This document shows, piece by piece, positions 1-6,678 of a stretch of DNA of 9,702 bases; position 1 is the stretch's first letter, and the number at the start of each line of letters is the position of its first letter. The notes under the pieces were generated by a model. It saw only the letters and a program-made list of their open reading frames with translations, ran no database searches and had not been told where the DNA came from. Source of the stretch: Acidobacteriota bacterium (GTDB lineage Bacteria > Acidobacteriota > Vicinamibacteria > Vicinamibacterales > CAVVIG01); assembly GCA_003222555.1 (NCBI GenBank), contig QHWL01000059.1:235-9936 (forward strand), in the 5' to 3' direction. The translations under genes and the position numbers were made by a program.

Positions 1-464
1 TCGGCTTGGCGGTGGACAACACTGCTGAGGCAACCGCCGCTGGCGCGCTGTATTCTGACGCCGCTGGCAAATTCGCCGTGCTCGCGAAGACGGCTCGAAA
101 TGCCACGATCGGGTTCGTCGTGCTCGGGTACGCGCTCTATTGGGTCCGGCAGCATCAGGGCAAAGAGATCGACAACAAGGCCGCTTTTCTGTGGCAGAAG
201 TTCCCGAAGTTCGTGCTGGGCTTCATCGTCATTTCGGCGCTGGTGACGGCGGGCGGATTCACCCAATCGCAGGTCACCGACCTGGCGAACCTGTCGCGCT
301 GGGCCTTTCTGCTGACGTTTGCGGGCGTTGGATTGCGGACGAATGTTCGCGATCTCACGAAACAGGGCTGGCGCCCGCTGGTGGTCGGCGTGGTGGGCGA
401 ATGCGCCATCGCGGGGCTGACGCTCGCGATGGTTCTGGTGGCCGAGCGACGGCTGTCGCTGTAA
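1..464 (+). CDS. YeiH/UPF0324-type putative sulfate exporter, C-terminal part
   Basis: This is the 3' portion of a membrane protein whose 5' end lies before the window; the frame is already open at base 3, so the TTG at base 6 is not a credible start. About 153 residues are visible. The segment [14 protein letters not shown], followed by [17 protein letters not shown], fits the conserved loop after the mid-protein helices of YeiH/UPF0324 transporters. It is followed by hydrophobic helices: [40 protein letters not shown] and [22 protein letters not shown]. The [17 protein letters not shown] stretch also fits the end of this family. Members are annotated as putative sulfate or sulfite exporters, but substrate evidence is thin. 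The gene ends 8 bases before the metallo-hydrolase start, so the two may be co-transcribed. The family call is by recognition only. Confidence 0.75.
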   Translation, partial: GLAVDNTAEATAAGALYSDAAGKFAVLAKTARNATIGFVVLGYALYWVRQHQGKEIDNKAAFLWQKFPKFVLGFIVISALVTAGGFTQSQVTDLANLSRWAFLLTFAGVGLRTNVRDLTKQGWRPLVVGVVGECAIAGLTLAMVLVAERRLSL

Positions 465-472
465 GATGCGGC

Positions 473-1390
473 ATGACCAGCCCAACACGTACGACCTTAC
501 TTGCATGTCTCCTCGGCGCCGCCTTCCTCGGCCCCGTCGCCAACGTGAGCCTGGCGCAGAATCCTCCGGCCGACCATCCGGCGGTCACTGTAAAGGGTCA
601 GACGTATACGCCGCGGTCGATACTGGCCCGCAACATGGGCACCCCGGAAGACCAGACGACGCAGTTCCCACCCCACAAGATCGTGGGCAACATCTACTAT
701 GTGGGGACAAAGACGCTCAGCTCCTTCCTCATCGTGACGCCCCAGGGAAACATCCTCATCGACAGCACGTATGAGCGGAACGTGAAAACGATTGAGAAGT
801 CGATCACGGATCTCGGCTTCAAGTTCTCCGACGTCAAGGTTCTGCTCGGGAACCACGCGCACGGCGATCATCAGGAGGGCGACGCCTTGGTCAAGCAGCT
901 GACCGGCGCCCAGGTGATGGCGATGGCCGAGGACGTGCCGGCGCTCAAGGCGATGAAGCCCGGCGGCAAGGAGCACCCGATCGACCGGATTTTGCACGAC
1001 GGAGAGGCGGTGACGCTCGGCGGCGCCACGCTCATCGCACATTTGACGCCAGGTCACACGCCGGGCTGCACGACCTGGACGACGACGGTGCAGGAGGGCG
1101 GAAGAAACTACAACGTGGTCTTCAGCTGCAGCTTGCGCGCCCCCGCCTCGCTCACGTCTGCGACGGTCGACGAGATGACCCGCTCGTTCAAACTCGTGCG
1201 CACGCTGCCGTGCGACGTGCAGGTGGGAGACCACCCCGCCCAGTACAACATGCACGAGAAATACGCGAAGCTTCAGAGCGGCGGTCCAAACCCATTTATC
1301 GATCCCGCCAGCTGCACTCTCGAAGCGGACATCCAGGAGGCGATGTTCAAGGCGGTCCTCGCCGAGCAGCCGCCAGCCGCTCGTCCTTAG
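473..1390 (+). CDS. Subclass B3-like metallo-beta-lactamase-fold hydrolase, exported
   Basis: A 305-residue protein. The zinc-site motif His-Ala-His-Gly-Asp-His lies at residues 128-133 (H128, H130, D132, H133). A further zinc ligand, H195, sits in PGHTPGCTTW, and another, H254, in VGDHPAQYN. This set and the GHTPGCTTW block are typical of subclass B3 beta-lactamases (L1/FEZ-like), which hydrolyse penicillins, cephalosporins and carbapenems. All ligands expected for a two-zinc site are present. Residues 1-27 form a Sec signal peptide (TTLLACLLGAAFLG core) with likely cleavage after SLA, so the enzyme should be periplasmic. The ATG at 473 was chosen because the open frame upstream of it (from 140) overlaps the exporter gene and has no protein-like composition. 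The ribosome site is weak, consistent with coupling to the exporter gene. Activity against beta-lactams is not proven: many environmental B3-like proteins are poor lactamases or have other substrates. Confidence 0.88.
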   Translation: MTSPTRTTLLACLLGAAFLGPVANVSLAQNPPADHPAVTVKGQTYTPRSILARNMGTPEDQTTQFPPHKIVGNIYYVGTKTLSSFLIVTPQGNILIDSTYERNVKTIEKSITDLGFKFSDVKVLLGNHAHGDHQEGDALVKQLTGAQVMAMAEDVPALKAMKPGGKEHPIDRILHDGEAVTLGGATLIAHLTPGHTPGCTTWTTTVQEGGRNYNVVFSCSLRAPASLTSATVDEMTRSFKLVRTLPCDVQVGDHPAQYNMHEKYAKLQSGGPNPFIDPASCTLEADIQEAMFKAVLAEQPPAARP

Positions 1391-1562
1391 CGGTTCTCGT
1401 CTTCGGCCCGGGCGGCAGCGTCCACGCACGCCGTACGTAGTGTCCGCCTTCAGGCGGACCGTTCAGCGACCGAAGCGGGGGCCACGGTCCGCCGAAGCTT
1501 CAGCGACGGCGGAAGCTTTACGCGGAGGCGGAAGCCGGACACTACGACCGTGGGTCCCTCCT
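1391..1562. other. Convergent intergenic gap, no gene
   Basis: This 172-base gap lies between the plus-strand hydrolase stop and the minus-strand operon end. I see no coding signal. The first 45 bases are featureless; the rest is mostly the inverted-repeat element at 1436-1546. With both transcription units running into it, the gap is the natural place for termination in both directions, although no U-tract follows any of the hairpins. Confidence 0.7.
1436..1546. repeat. ~110-bp element with 11-bp perfect terminal inverted repeats
   Basis: The left end CGTAGTGTCCG (1436-1446) and the right end CGGACACTACG (1536-1546) are perfect inverted repeats. Inside, GTCCGCC-TTCA-GGCGGAC (1442-1459) forms a 7-bp hairpin. 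Alternatively GGCGGACCG (1453-1461) can pair with CGGTCCGCC (1485-1493), so two mutually exclusive folds exist. GGCGGAAGC occurs twice, at 1508-1516 and 1527-1535, 19 bases apart. The size, outer inverted ends and lack of coding capacity suggest a REP/BIME-like or MITE-like intergenic repeat. Its position between convergent genes also allows a role in transcription termination. Copy number elsewhere is unknown. Confidence 0.7.
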
Positions 1563-1856
1563 TCAAGGCTTGCCGAACGCCATCCGCGTCCGCTCGACCT
1601 GGAGCTCGTGCAGCAGCCGCATCACGCTGTATGCGGTCATCTCGATCAGCACCGTCGTGACGTTCGAGTGCAGGTCGTCGCTCAGCTCGCCTTCGACCTT
1701 CTTCATCGCCGCCATCAGGCGCCGCTCCTGGCCGTCCAGCTCCTGCTTCGAAACGACGCCGTCCTCGAGCGCGCTCGTAAAAGAGGCCAGCTTCAGGAGC
1801 CGCTCCTGAATCGCCGGATGTTCCGCTTTGTCGTCGAACCAGCTCGCGCGCGCCAT
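1563..1856 (-). CDS. Small helical protein of unknown function (97 aa), last gene of operon
   Basis: I do not recognise this family. The product appears soluble and mostly alpha-helical, with no signal peptide and no clear membrane segment. Residues 1-25 are charged (MARASWFDDKAEHPAIQERL), followed by amphipathic stretches and a more hydrophobic helix around residues 65-86 (NVTTVLIEMTAYSVMRLLHEL). The start is well fixed: a perfect AGGAGG ribosome site (1861-1866) lies 4 bases before the ATG and 3 bases past the TGA of the AAA ATPase gene. The 12-base gap to that gene implies the same transcript. It may be an accessory subunit or adaptor for the AAA ATPase, but this is inferred from position only. 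Confidence 0.75.
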   Translation of the reverse strand: MARASWFDDKAEHPAIQERLLKLASFTSALEDGVVSKQELDGQERRLMAAMKKVEGELSDDLHSNVTTVLIEMTAYSVMRLLHELQVERTRMAFGKP

Positions 1857-1860
1857 AGGG

Positions 1861-1866
1861 CCTCCT
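1861..1866 (-). promoter_or_regulatory. Strong ribosome binding site of the 97-aa gene
   Basis: The minus strand reads AAAGGAGGCCCTATG, with a perfect AGGAGG 4 bases from the ATG at 1856. It lies immediately after the AAA ATPase stop codon, so this last gene can initiate strongly by itself. Confidence 0.75.
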
Positions 1867-1868
1867 TT

Positions 1869-3644
1869 TCAGAGTTCTTTTACTATCTGCTTGATGGCCG
1901 TCAGCCGCTCTTGCAGCTTTCCGCGCCCGCCCTCCGCGGCCATCTTCTCCAGAATCGCCGGCGGCAGAAATTGACGGTCCGTGCACTCGAGCATCGCGGC
2001 GATTTCCTGCAGCTCGCGCTCGAGACCTTGAGTGGACGGCATGAACTGCGAAACGACTTCAGCCAGCGATTCGCGCGTCACATGGTCGGCGCCGGCCAGG
2101 AGCGACGCCCGCCACGCGCGGCCGACCATCCCCTCGATGTCGGCGCCCGACAACTGCCCGCGCTGGGGAATCGGCGGAACGTCCTCGGGCGCGATGCGCG
2201 ACCCGAGCTTCTTCGCCAGGATGACGAACATCTGCCGGATTTCGTTCTCGTCGGTCGGATAGAACAGCGGGATATGGACCTCGGCCCGCCCCTGACGTTT
2301 GAGGTCAATCGGCAGCAAGTCGGGACGGGCGGTGAGCAGCATCCAGATGATTCGGCCGCGATACTGCGTGTCGCCCATCTGCGCGGCAATCATCCCGAAC
2401 ACCCGGCTCGATGTGCCGGAATCGCCTTCCGCCTCGCGGCTTCCGAGCGCGGCGTCCGCCTCGTCGACGACGACGACCACGGGTCCCATCGCCCGCAGCA
2501 CCGACAGTACATGTTGGAGATTGCCTTCTGTCTCCCCGACGTACTTCGATCGGAAGTTCTTCAGGATCACGCACGGGATGCCGATCTCGCCGCTCAGGCA
2601 TTGCGCCATGAACGATTTGCCCGTGCCGACTGGCCCGCAGAGCAGATATCCCATCGGCAGGCTGTCGAGCGCGCCTCGTTTCAAGAGCTTCGCGTCCTCC
2701 CGCAGCCGCGCCTTCGCCGCCTCGTGTCCGACGACCGTGTCCAGCGTCCACTTCGGCTCGATGAATTCGAGCAGCCCGCGGCACTGCCGCTCGAGCAGAC
2801 GTTTCTTCAGCGAGCGGAACACCGCCTGGTCGAGCCGCCGCCCGCTTTCCCGCGCCGATTCGACCAGCACGTTGAGATCGGCCAGCGAGATGCCGGCGGT
2901 CAGCTTCGCCAGCTCCTTGGCGTCGAAGTCGGAAAAGTCCCTGAAGTCGATGCGCGGGGCGGCGCCGGCCGACGCCTCGATGAACCTCGCGCGGTCGTCC
3001 TCGCTCGGAAGGGGCACCTCGAGCGTCGCCACGTGCGGGCTGCCCGCAAGGCGGTCGCTCACGTCGGCAAGCTTTTCGTCCACGAGCACGAACGCCATGT
3101 TGAGCCGCTTGACGTGCGGGCTCATCGCCCAATTGAGCATCGTCACGAGCTCGGAAGACGCCTGGAGGTTGAGACGGCCCGGCTCGCTGGACGGGAAGAT
3201 ATAGGAGGCCTGGTCCATGATGACCGCGACGCTCAGGCGATCGGCTTCGGCGGCCATGATGTTGTTGCGCACGAACCGATCGAGCACGGCGAAGGCGGCC
3301 GCGGGATCTTTTGTCAGCGTGCTCAAATCGCCGACCTTCTTGTTGGCGAGCGTCACCATCTCCTTGAGCCGCTTCTCGTCGCGCCCGGCAAACGCCCGGA
3401 GGCCGGTGCCCAGATCGTAGTGCAGCACGAGCGACCACCGGCCGAAGAGCTGCTCGGCTAGAAATTCCGCGAGCACGCCGTAGCGCGGGGGATCGTCCGC
3501 GCTGGCTCGAAAGAGGTCGACCGTATTGCCGTACAGGACGAACGCGGCGGTGGTCCCTGAAAAATAGAGATCGGCCAGCTGCGCCGCCCAGGCGGGAAAC
3601 CACTCGGGAAGCTCGGTCCGCCGGCGCGCTAGGTCAGGCGTCAC
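1869..3644 (-). CDS. AAA-family ATPase with degenerate N-terminal half
   Basis: A 591-residue protein. The C-terminal half is a classical AAA module: Walker A GPVGTGKS (337-344), pore-loop-like SKYVGETEG (367-374) with aromatic Y368, Walker B VVVVVDEAD (389-397), arginine-finger block LKRQGR (448-453) and sensor-2 region SGADIEGM (499-506). The usual sensor-1 Asn of a T-N-R-P-D block is replaced by Ala (T-A-R-P-D, 438-442). The N-terminal half (about 30-260) reads like a degenerate AAA domain: FVLYGNTVDLF with no P-loop, then VAVIMDQASYIF (139-150) in Walker B position without the acidic pair. This two-part plan resembles Ycf46-like and Cdc48-like ATPases. Such motors unfold or disassemble protein assemblies. 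The start chosen is the GTG at 3644, overlapping the upstream gene by 11 bases; an open frame to 3689 would overlap much more. Substrate unknown; PspA or the membrane protein are candidates. Confidence 0.85.
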   Translation of the reverse strand: MTPDLARRRTELPEWFPAWAAQLADLYFSGTTAAFVLYGNTVDLFRASADDPPRYGVLAEFLAEQLFGRWSLVLHYDLGTGLRAFAGRDEKRLKEMVTLANKKVGDLSTLTKDPAAAFAVLDRFVRNNIMAAEADRLSVAVIMDQASYIFPSSEPGRLNLQASSELVTMLNWAMSPHVKRLNMAFVLVDEKLADVSDRLAGSPHVATLEVPLPSEDDRARFIEASAGAAPRIDFRDFSDFDAKELAKLTAGISLADLNVLVESARESGRRLDQAVFRSLKKRLLERQCRGLLEFIEPKWTLDTVVGHEAAKARLREDAKLLKRGALDSLPMGYLLCGPVGTGKSFMAQCLSGEIGIPCVILKNFRSKYVGETEGNLQHVLSVLRAMGPVVVVVDEADAALGSREAEGDSGTSSRVFGMIAAQMGDTQYRGRIIWMLLTARPDLLPIDLKRQGRAEVHIPLFYPTDENEIRQMFVILAKKLGSRIAPEDVPPIPQRGQLSGADIEGMVGRAWRASLLAGADHVTRESLAEVVSQFMPSTQGLERELQEIAAMLECTDRQFLPPAILEKMAAEGGRGKLQERLTAIKQIVKEL

Positions 3645-4506
3645 GGCGCAGCACCTGGCGCAGATCGGTTTCGAGAATGGCCGGGGCATCCTGGAGCTGG
3701 TCGGCGAGTCCCGTCAGGTGCTGCAGCTCGCTGACCGCTTTTTCGGTCTGCCGCATACTGTCGGCCGCCGAATCCACCTGGCTGCTGAGGAAATCCGGGT
3801 CCTGCCGGTTGACCGCCATTTCGGCAAGCGCCTGAATTTTTCCTTCAATCCGATCGAGCTCGACGGACACGAACTCGGCGTTTTTCTTCGCGCGTCCGTA
3901 GTTGTCGAGCCGCAGCTCGCCGCTGGCAATGCTGTCCTGCAGCGACCGCACGATGCGGTCGTCGCCGCCGCTCTGAGCCGTCGCGAGGTTCTTTCGCAGG
4001 TCGGCGAGGCGCGAGATGATTTCCGGCTCGTTCATCGACTGCAGGAAGCGATCGAGCGCGGCCTTCGAGAGCAGGAGCCGCAGAAACAGCCAGAGCAGCC
4101 GGTCCAGTGCCGGTGTCCGGATGTCCTCGACGCTGCCGCCTTGATCGCCCGCGGCCCCGCGCACGCCGGCCGCAATCGTCCGCAGCTCGAGGCACCGCGC
4201 GTGCAGGCGCTGAAAGCGCGCGCGCGCGTCCGACGGAAGACCCGTGAGCATGGTGACCAGAGAGGCCGGCGGCTGCACAGGCAGCGGCGGCTCGCCCGCC
4301 GCCTTGGCTGCGGCGTGGACCTTCGCGTCGATGGCCGCGCGAAATCTGGGAATCGACACGAGACCGGTGAGGTAGGTCAGCTCGCCCGCCGCCACCAGCG
4401 GCAGCAGGACTCCGGCCACCGGTGTCAACGCCGCGGCTGCCGCGCCCCCGAGAAAAAACAGCAGGTTCCATCTGAACAGAAACGCTTCCTTCAGGTAGTC
4501 GGGCAT
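3634..4506 (-). CDS. Uncharacterised membrane protein with long helical cytoplasmic tail
   Basis: A 290-residue protein from the ATG at 4506, which has a weak GGA ribosome site 7 bases away. A GTG at 4560, 2 bases after the ABC ATPase stop, would add 18 residues and is a real alternative. Residues 9-50 form a hydrophobic hairpin, probably two helices (RWNLLFFLGGAAAAALTP, then VAGVLLPLVAAGELTYLTGLV). The rest is soluble and strongly helical. It contains a semi-hydrophobic patch near 135-150 (LDRLLWLFLRLLL), then heptad-like segments to the end, which suggest coiled coils. I know no domain that fits. It lies between the ABC ATPase and the AAA ATPase and overlaps the latter by 11 bases, so their expression is probably coupled. 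It could be the membrane receptor for the AAA motor or for PspA; this is inference. Confidence 0.78.
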   Translation of the reverse strand: MPDYLKEAFLFRWNLLFFLGGAAAAALTPVAGVLLPLVAAGELTYLTGLVSIPRFRAAIDAKVHAAAKAAGEPPLPVQPPASLVTMLTGLPSDARARFQRLHARCLELRTIAAGVRGAAGDQGGSVEDIRTPALDRLLWLFLRLLLSKAALDRFLQSMNEPEIISRLADLRKNLATAQSGGDDRIVRSLQDSIASGELRLDNYGRAKKNAEFVSVELDRIEGKIQALAEMAVNRQDPDFLSSQVDSAADSMRQTEKAVSELQHLTGLADQLQDAPAILETDLRQVLRRDA

Positions 4507-4562
4507 GCCGGCTTCCCGCGGGCGATTCCCTTTCCACAGCGGCTCGGTCGGTGCGGCCACGG

Positions 4563-5378
4563 TCAGTCGCCGGCCCGGGTGGAGGCGGCCAGGTTGTCCA
4601 TGATGTCGCGAATCTCGCACACGCGCTCGACGAAGCCCGGCTCGCGCAGCATCTCCTTCGGCGGGCGATCCGGCGGCGGCACTTTCATCTCGCGGATGAT
4701 CGTGCCCGGCGCCGACGAAAAGACGTATACGCGATCGCCGAGATAAATCGCCTCGTCGATCGAATGCGTGACGAAGAACACCGTCGCCTGCGCTTCCTTC
4801 CAGAGATCGACCAGCAGCGCCTGCATGTGAAGCCGCGTCGTCGGATCGAGGGCGCCGAACGGCTCGTCCATGAGAATGATGCGCGGCGATAAAATCAAGG
4901 TCCGGGCGATGGCCACCCGCTGCCGCATGCCGCCCGAGAGCTCGCTGGGGTACTTGACGGCGTCGCGCTTGACATCGAGCCCGACCTTCGCAATCCACTC
5001 GCGCGCGCGCTCCCGCCGCTCGCGCACGGGGACGCCGCGGCATTCGAGCCCGAACGCCACGTTGTCTTCCACCGTACGGTTGTCGAACGAAGTGTAGTCC
5101 TGAAACACCATGCTTCGGTCCGACCCCGGACAATCGACGGGCTTTCCGAGGACGAGCACGGTGCCTTCCGTGGCCGGGTAATGCGGGCGCAGCGCCGCGA
5201 TGAGGCGTAACACGGTCGATTTGCCACAACCTGACGGCCCCAGAATGGCGACGAACTCCCCCTTGCCCGGCAGATCCGGCACCGCGAACGTCACGTCGCG
5301 AATCACGGTGTGGCCGCCGAACCGCTTGGTGACGTCCGCGAAATCGAAGACGTTGGGCCCGGGGATGGACGCGCTCAC
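4563..5378 (-). CDS. ABC transporter ATP-binding protein, NitT/TauT type
   Basis: A 271-residue ABC ATPase with every catalytic motif intact: Walker A GPSGCGKS (47-54), Q-loop Gln93 (VFQD), signature LSGGM (147-151), Walker B ILMDEP (168-173) with catalytic Glu172, and switch His205 (VTHSIDEA). The overall pattern and length match the SsuB/TauB/NrtD group, which powers import of nitrate, taurine, sulfonates and similar anions. Substrate cannot be read from the ATPase. The start is the GTG at 5378: a GAGGAG site lies 5 bases upstream, overlapping the end of the permease gene, and only 2 bases separate the permease stop from it. Extending to 5426 would overlap the permease needlessly. It would act as a cytoplasmic dimer on the adjacent permease. 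Confidence 0.9.
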   Translation of the reverse strand: MSASIPGPNVFDFADVTKRFGGHTVIRDVTFAVPDLPGKGEFVAILGPSGCGKSTVLRLIAALRPHYPATEGTVLVLGKPVDCPGSDRSMVFQDYTSFDNRTVEDNVAFGLECRGVPVRERRERAREWIAKVGLDVKRDAVKYPSELSGGMRQRVAIARTLILSPRIILMDEPFGALDPTTRLHMQALLVDLWKEAQATVFFVTHSIDEAIYLGDRVYVFSSAPGTIIREMKVPPPDRPPKEMLREPGFVERVCEIRDIMDNLAASTRAGD

Positions 5379-5380
5379 GA

Positions 5381-6202
5381 TCACTCCTCGACGGTGCGGT
5401 AGGGAAACAGACCGCGCTGGAACCAATACAGCACGCGATCGATGCCGTACGCGAGGAGACCGATGATCATCAGGATCAAGATGATGTGCTCCGACAATCC
5501 GCGGCGCTGGCTGGTCATCAACAAGTAGCCCAGGCCATACTGCGCGTTGATCAACTCCGCGAGCATGATGTACCCGAAGGCCAGGCCGAAGAGATGCCGG
5601 AGGCTGTTGTAGATGTCGGGAATTGCGAGCGCCACGATCACCTTCCTCACGATCTGGAACGAGCTGGCGCCCAGAGTCTGGGCGGTCTCCACGTAGCGCT
5701 CCGGCACGTTCGCCACCGCGGCGACGGCATCCGAGTACACGAACGGCACGCAGGCAATGAAGATGAACATCACCTTCTGCGTCTCGTCGATCCCAAACCA
5801 GAGAATCGTCAGCGGAATGAGCGCCGCCACCGGCAGGTTGCGACCGAAGAGCGCCAGCGGCGCGCCCGCGGCCTCGACCACGCGCCAGGCGCCGGCCACG
5901 ATGCCGAGGGGTACCCCGATGAGGGCGGCGAGGCCGAACCCGATGAGCACCCGTTTCAATGTCGCGGCAATGCTCTGCAGAAGCGCGCGCTCGTTCAGCA
6001 GGGTCGGAAAGCTGCGAATCACCTCGGCGGGACTCGGCAGGATGACCGGCGACACCAGCCGCTCCTCAGGAGACGCGCCCATCGTTGCCAGCCACCAGAC
6101 GAGCAGCACGGCGCCCATCGCCCCCGCGCCGACGAGCCGGCGCGTCAGCGGAGGCGGTGAAAATCGAAGCGTCAGGAGCGGGGGCTGCGATTCGGCGGGC
6201 AT
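5381..6202 (-). CDS. ABC transporter permease, NitT/TauT type
   Basis: A 273-residue integral membrane protein with about six helices, e.g. residues 24-41 (VGAGAMGAVLLVWWLAT), 84-104, 143-162 and 237-257 (EHIILILMIIGLLAYGID). The cytoplasmic EAA-type loop that docks the ATPase lies at about 171-201, with the key LGAS-x6-KV block (TLGASSFQIVRKV). Length, NLPVAALIPLTILWFG and the ending with GIDRVLYWFQRGLFPY match SsuC/TauC/NrtB permeases. The ATG directly abuts the TAG of the binding-protein gene (no spacer) and there is no clear ribosome site, so translation is likely coupled to that gene. If the TAG inside the binding-protein gene is real, ribosomes could still re-enter at the downstream OmpA part. 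The gene itself looks intact. Confidence 0.9.
   Translation of the reverse strand: MPAESQPPLLTLRFSPPPLTRRLVGAGAMGAVLLVWWLATMGASPEERLVSPVILPSPAEVIRSFPTLLNERALLQSIAATLKRVLIGFGLAALIGVPLGIVAGAWRVVEAAGAPLALFGRNLPVAALIPLTILWFGIDETQKVMFIFIACVPFVYSDAVAAVANVPERYVETAQTLGASSFQIVRKVIVALAIPDIYNSLRHLFGLAFGYIMLAELINAQYGLGYLLMTSQRRGLSEHIILILMIIGLLAYGIDRVLYWFQRGLFPYRTVEE
5384..5389 (-). promoter_or_regulatory. Ribosome binding site fixing the ABC ATPase start
   Basis: GAGGAG on the minus strand sits inside the last codons of the permease gene (Glu-Glu-stop), 5 bases before the GTG at 5378. It makes that GTG the preferred start and couples translation of ATPase and permease. Confidence 0.7.
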
Positions 6203-6631
6203 CTACTTGGGAGCCGCCGTCGCCTCCGCCGGGTAGACCTTGATTTCGACCCGCCGGTTCTTCGCATTGTTGTCGGGGTCGGCGGGGTCCGCCGGCTGGT
6301 CCCAGCCGACGCCGACCGCCGAGAACTGGTTCGGTTGGATCGAGGCGAATTTCCGGACGATCCCTTCTTTCACCGCATTCGCGCGGTTCAACGAAAGTTC
6401 CTGCACGAGGCTCTTCGGGATCTGCCCCTTCATCGAGGCGTCGGTGTGCCCCTCGATGATGATCCGCGCCGCGCCATACTGTCCCGCGAGCTTTCCGACT
6501 TCTTCGACGACGAAGCTCACATTCGGATCGTAGAGCTCCTCCACGTCTTTGCCGTCCGTGTGCCTCGTGACCTTCTTGGTGAGGTCCCACGAGTTCGGGA
6601 AGAAGTGGATGACGACGGTCTTGGTGAGAAT
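6203..6631 (-). CDS. Fragment: OmpA-like peptidoglycan-binding domain
   Basis: This is the C-terminal part of the disrupted fusion gene, in the same frame as the preceding fragment. It shows the OmpA C-terminal hallmarks: IIIEGHTDAS with the binding Asp, LSLNRANAVKEGIV with the binding Arg, VGVGWDQP, and NNAKNRRVEIKV at the end. In this family the Asp and Arg hold the diaminopimelate of the peptidoglycan stem peptide. A GTG at 6544 could start a free 113-residue OmpA fragment if translation re-initiates, but no good ribosome site precedes it. Its TAG directly touches the ATG of the permease. Confidence 0.7.
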   Translation of the reverse strand: MLTKTVVIHFFPNSWDLTKKVTRHTDGKDVEELYDPNVSFVVEEVGKLAGQYGAARIIIEGHTDASMKGQIPKSLVQELSLNRANAVKEGIVRKFASIQPNQFSAVGVGWDQPADPADPDNNAKNRRVEIKVYPAEATAAPK

Positions 6632-6678
6632 CTACGAGTTCGGGAAGAAGTGGATGACGACGGTCTTGGTGAGAATCT
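6589..6678. repeat. Perfect 45-bp tandem duplication inside coding sequence
   Basis: Bases 6589-6633 and 6634-6678 are identical (each begins ACGAGTTCGGGAAG and ends GTGAGAATCT). The unit is 15 codons long, so the frame is kept, but the junction codon becomes TAG on the minus strand (6634-6632). With one copy removed, the coding sequence reads through from the binding domain into the OmpA domain. Confidence 0.95.

Noticed and set aside
140..472. Upstream extension of the metallo-hydrolase frame to base 140
   Set aside because: It overlaps the exporter gene almost entirely and reads as Arg/Gly-rich noise; the ATG at 473 begins a proper signal peptide.
500..510. Possible lipobox LLAC in the metallo-hydrolase signal
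   Set aside because: The Cys is at residue 12, in the middle of the hydrophobic core and followed by more hydrophobic residues, so it does not fit lipoprotein processing. A Sec cleavage after SLA fits better.
1440..3461. 673-codon open frame on the plus strand opposite the AAA gene
   Set aside because: It is rich in Arg, His and Leu with no motif, lies antisense to a gene with clear Walker motifs, and includes the repeat element at its start. It is a shadow of high-GC codon use.
3645..3689. ATG at 3689 as the AAA start
   Set aside because: It would overlap the upstream gene by 56 bases and adds a Cys/Arg-rich stretch unlike the rest. The GTG at 3644 gives a short overlap.
4561..5229. Open frame continuing upstream of the membrane-protein gene through the ABC ATPase gene
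   Set aside because: This part is Arg/Ala/Gly-rich and antiphase to the intact ABC ATPase with all motifs; only the section from 4560 or 4506 onward is protein-like.
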